DNA of 16,776 nt, taken from the NCBI GenBank assembly GCA_034437795.1, contig DAOTTI010000039.1, positions 1 through 16,776 on the forward strand. Direction: 5' to 3'. Each line of letters begins with the position of its first letter. Position 1 is the stretch's first letter. Origin of the DNA: DAOTTI01 sp034437795 (GTDB lineage: Bacteria > Chloroflexota > UBA11872 > UBA12225). The notes under the pieces are model-generated. The model did no database searches. It was given only the letters and a program-made list of their open reading frames with translations, and had not been told where the DNA came from. The position numbers and the translations under genes were made by a program. Of this stretch, positions 14,521-16,776 are shown in pieces.

Positions 14521-14784
14521 ATGACCTGGCTGTGGGCGCCTTCACGCGGGCGGAGATTATCAAGACGAACGATCTCGTCCCCGCAGTCACTTTTGGTGCG
14601 GACGCTGCACGACTGGGCCCCGCCTGCGCCCGCGGAGGTCGCTCTATCCTGGAACGGCCGCGATAACACGGGCGTAGTCGTGCCGCCCGCCCGCTATATC
14701 GTCCGTGTGCAGGCATCGTACGATCCTGGTGACGCGGACCGGCGCATCAACAACCAGACGGCGACGGTGGTCGTAAGAGAGTAG
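14521..14784 (+). pseudogene. Fragment with C-terminal FlgD-type Ig-like domain
   Basis: Only the last 65 or so codons are convincing. From about 14593 the frame reads VRTLHDWAPPAPAEVALSWN, then GRDNTGVVVPPARYIVRVQA, ending VVVRE. This is the pattern of FlgD-like Ig repeats (V-R-T-L, W-D/N-G-R-D, V-P-P-x-R-Y) that end many exported proteins. The residues before it (from the ATG at 14521) are Arg/Ser-rich and do not resemble protein. A different frame, from 14514, looks more protein-like (LAVGAFTRAEIIKTNDLVPA), which hints at a frameshift. No signal peptide or full gene is present. I read it as the 3' remnant of an exported-protein gene cut off when the neighbouring sulfotransferase DNA arrived. 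Confidence 0.5.
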
Positions 14785-14996
14785 CTCAGGGGTCGTGAGA
14801 CGGTCATTGAGGATCCGCCGTACCGGTGAACAGTTGAGCTCCGGCATGCCTTCCAGGCGCTCCGGGACGTGCGCTCGCGCGGGCCACACAGCAGGCGGCC
14901 AGCACCGAGGACAGATCTCAACGTAGGGCCCGTCTGGTTGTGGAGACCAGCCAAAGGGGCATAGCAGAGGGCCGCGCCGAGGACAGGTTAGACAGG
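14785..14996. other. Non-coding interval downstream of the GH-like gene
   Basis: No supported gene. The element CCGAGGACAG occurs twice (near 14904 and 14978), and GACAGGTTA and GACAGGTTAC follow each other just before the GH-like stop. No stem with a T-run is seen, so no terminator is called. Confidence 0.4.
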
Positions 14997-16776
14997 TTAC
15001 GACTGGTTGGCCTGGATCAGGCTGCGGTAGAACTCCCCTGTGGGCGTGTAAACGCCTGCCAGCATATTCTGGAAGGCCGGGCGCGCCACCTCGCCCAGCA
15101 ACTGCGCGGGCGACTTCGTGCGGTCCGCTGGGTCGTACCGCTGGTAGGCGAAGAAGTAGCCGCTCCAGAAGAAGGACAGGTACTCGAACCGCTTCCAGTT
15201 GGCCAGATTGACCAGGTTCTTGATGAATAACTGGTCCAGCGGCTGCCAAAAGTCGAACACGTCCCGCGCGAACACCGCCTCGCTGGCGGCGACGTTCGAT
15301 GCGGCCTCCTGGCCAACGGACTTATAGAGCCAGGCCTCGTAGACCACGATCGACTTGTTGAACCGCTGGGCCAGGTCAGCCATGGCCACCGTGTTGCGGT
15401 AGATGTTATCCGAGACCGGATAGACGTGGAGATCGATGAAGTCAAAGGGGAGGTTGGCCGCATAGCTGCGTACGAACTCGGGCGGCAACCAGGTGCCGCT
15501 CCCCCCGCCCAGCTTCGTGGTCTTGCGGTTCACCTTGGCCAGGACCTTCTGAAAGAACTCAGTGTGTCGCGCCGGGTCGGCCAGGTCGCGGATGCCGGTC
15601 AGGCGAGCCTCGGTATCAGGCTCGCCCCCCAAACTCAAGTAGTCCGGTGCGATATTGTCGATGATGATCTGCGCCATCTGCGCCTTGCGGTCGGCATACA
15701 CGTCGAAAGTGAGGTCCGAGTAATCCACGGTGAGGGCGGCAAAGGCAGAGCCGGAGAAGATGACCTGGCTATCGATGGCCAGCTTCATGCCTCGGGCGCG
15801 GACCTCGCGAGCGACGGCAGTGTAGAAGGCCAGATACCCGCTGGAATTGGGGAACGGCGGGTAGAGCAACGGATAGTGGATGCAGAACGTGGCACCCTGA
15901 ACGCCCAGGCGCTTGAGGGCATCTAGCTGCACCCGCACGGCATCCAGCGCCTCCGGCTCCAGCAGCTTGGGGCCATTGTTGCAATTGGCCGCGGAGAGTT
16001 CGGCGGCGAAGATCAGCGGCTTATGCGGCGTGATGCGCTGGGCTTGCAGGGTGGCGTCGAACCGCTCCAGGGTGCCCTTGAGTGTGTCGTACAGGCCCTG
16101 GTACTCGGCCGGCACCGGACCAGCCACCTGTGGCGTCGGCTGCGGCGCGGGGGTTGGCGGGATGGGAACGGCTAGCTCCCCGAAGGCGTTGGTCAGGTCG
16201 GTGGCGGGGAGCTCCGCCGGCCGCGCCACGCTCCGCGGCCGGCTGGGATCATACTGCCGGTAGAAGCGGCTGCCACGGGCCTGCTCCTCCAGATCCGGCG
16301 GCAGGTTCTGGCCGGTGAGGATGGCCTTGAGATAGTCGGCCAGCAAGAGGCCCTGGGTGGCGCCCGTGGCCGCGTCGTAGTGCATGATCCCCCGCTGGAA
16401 GCGCAGGTAGACGAACCCCGTGTTGTTCGGGTCAAAGGCCGGCTGGCTGGTAGGAATGCCCCACATCTCCAGATTGATCAGGGGCATGATCCCCGGCCCC
16501 ACCTCGCGGTTAGGGAAGGCCTCCTCGTAGCGCACCGTGTTGAGGAAGGTCTGCCGGAAGTTCACCGGCAGGCCGTTCCACACGTCCGGCGTGTGCTCCG
16601 CCACGAAGGCGAGCACACGCTGCGCGTAGTTAGGAGCCCCCGGGTCGGGCGCGCTTCCCACCAGCGCGGGATCGGCGGCAGGGAAGGTCGACCCGTTGAT
16701 GCGCGTGTAGGGCATCAGGTCCGCATCCAGGATGTTGAGCGTGCCCACGCCCCCATCGGGCCGGATCTGCATGATC
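14997..16776 (-). CDS. Two-part protein: Chloroflexota-type N-terminal module fused to a GH-A-like barrel (5' end outside window)
   Basis: The frame runs open to the right edge, so the visible Met at 16772 is unlikely to be the start and a signal peptide is probably beyond the window. In numbering from that Met, residues about 45-200 form a module with VYLRFQRGIMHYDAATGATQ, GLLLADYLKAILTG and FYRQYDPSRP. I associate this pattern with exported proteins of Chloroflexota, but its function is unknown. A short PTPAPQPTP linker follows. Residues about 219-591 are a TIM-barrel domain paralogous to the plus-strand protein at 11435-13042. Candidate acid/base is Glu384 (GGEPDTEARLTG), candidate nucleophile Glu479 (VVYEAWLYK), with DLHVYPV between and FWQPLDQLF near the end. 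Spacing between the two glutamates is 95 residues, against 94 in the paralogue, supporting shared catalysis. There is no Fn3 domain here. Likely extracellular glycan-active; substrate unknown. Confidence 0.82.
   Translation of the reverse strand, partial: IMQIRPDGGVGTLNILDADLMPYTRINGSTFPAADPALVGSAPDPGAPNYAQRVLAFVAEHTPDVWNGLPVNFRQTFLNTVRYEEAFPNREVGPGIMPLINLEMWGIPTSQPAFDPNNTGFVYLRFQRGIMHYDAATGATQGLLLADYLKAILTGQNLPPDLEEQARGSRFYRQYDPSRPRSVARPAELPATDLTNAFGELAVPIPPTPAPQPTPQVAGPVPAEYQGLYDTLKGTLERFDATLQAQRITPHKPLIFAAELSAANCNNGPKLLEPEALDAVRVQLDALKRLGVQGATFCIHYPLLYPPFPNSSGYLAFYTAVAREVRARGMKLAIDSQVIFSGSAFAALTVDYSDLTFDVYADRKAQMAQIIIDNIAPDYLSLGGEPDTEARLTGIRDLADPARHTEFFQKVLAKVNRKTTKLGGGSGTWLPPEFVRSYAANLPFDFIDLHVYPVSDNIYRNTVAMADLAQRFNKSIVVYEAWLYKSVGQEAASNVAASEAVFARDVFDFWQPLDQLFIKNLVNLANWKRFEYLSFFWSGYFFAYQRYDPADRTKSPAQLLGEVARPAFQNMLAGVYTPTGEFYRSLIQANQS

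Noticed and set aside
14644..15249. Minus-strand frame of 201 codons overlapping the GH-like 3' end
   Set aside because: Overlaps the well-supported GH-like gene in another frame and shows no domain; the Arg/Pro/Ala composition is typical of a GC-rich shadow.

Overview
The window comes from a GC-rich bacterial chromosome. The long Thr/Pro/Ser/Ala-rich linkers in exported proteins, the YVTN propellers and an N-terminal module resembling one I associate with Chloroflexota secreted proteins suggest a Chloroflexota member (Thermomicrobia-like or an uncultured relative). This placement is inference; the window holds no rRNA, tRNA or marker gene that would settle it.

Layout. From the left edge to 11110 every gene I accept is on the minus strand. 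Reading right to left these are a fabF-type ketosynthase (11110-9875), a DegV/FakB-family protein (9680-8808), an exported seven-bladed-propeller-like protein (8501-6135), a type I phosphodiesterase of the alkaline phosphatase superfamily (5928-4543), and 33 bp further on a very large exported protein (4509 to beyond the left edge). The last has two seven-blade YVTN arrays, a PPC-like domain and an RCC1 array. Because it has no stop inside the window it is easily missed, and the plus strand over it is full of spurious open frames.

From 11435 to the right edge the window looks like accessory DNA. Two paralogous TIM-barrel proteins resembling clan GH-A glycoside hydrolases face each other (11435-13042 plus; 14997 to beyond the right edge, minus). 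One carries a C-terminal fibronectin type III domain, the other an unrelated N-terminal module. Between them sits an arylsulfotransferase-like gene (13095-14384, minus) whose 5' two thirds is much more AT-rich than its surroundings. It has all the expected catalytic residues but lacks a signal peptide, and an in-frame stop lies just upstream. Next to it is a fragment of a FlgD-type Ig-like domain on the plus strand, so the interval looks like a site of insertion and decay.

How the genes may work together. DegV and FabF point to fatty acid binding and synthesis, though a large intergenic hairpin separates them. The phosphodiesterase and the giant propeller protein probably share a transcript. 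The exported genes (propellers, GH-like barrels, sulfotransferase) suggest cell-surface or extracellular glycan or phenolic chemistry, but the sequence names no substrate. I see no CRISPR array, transposase, defence system, tRNA or rRNA.
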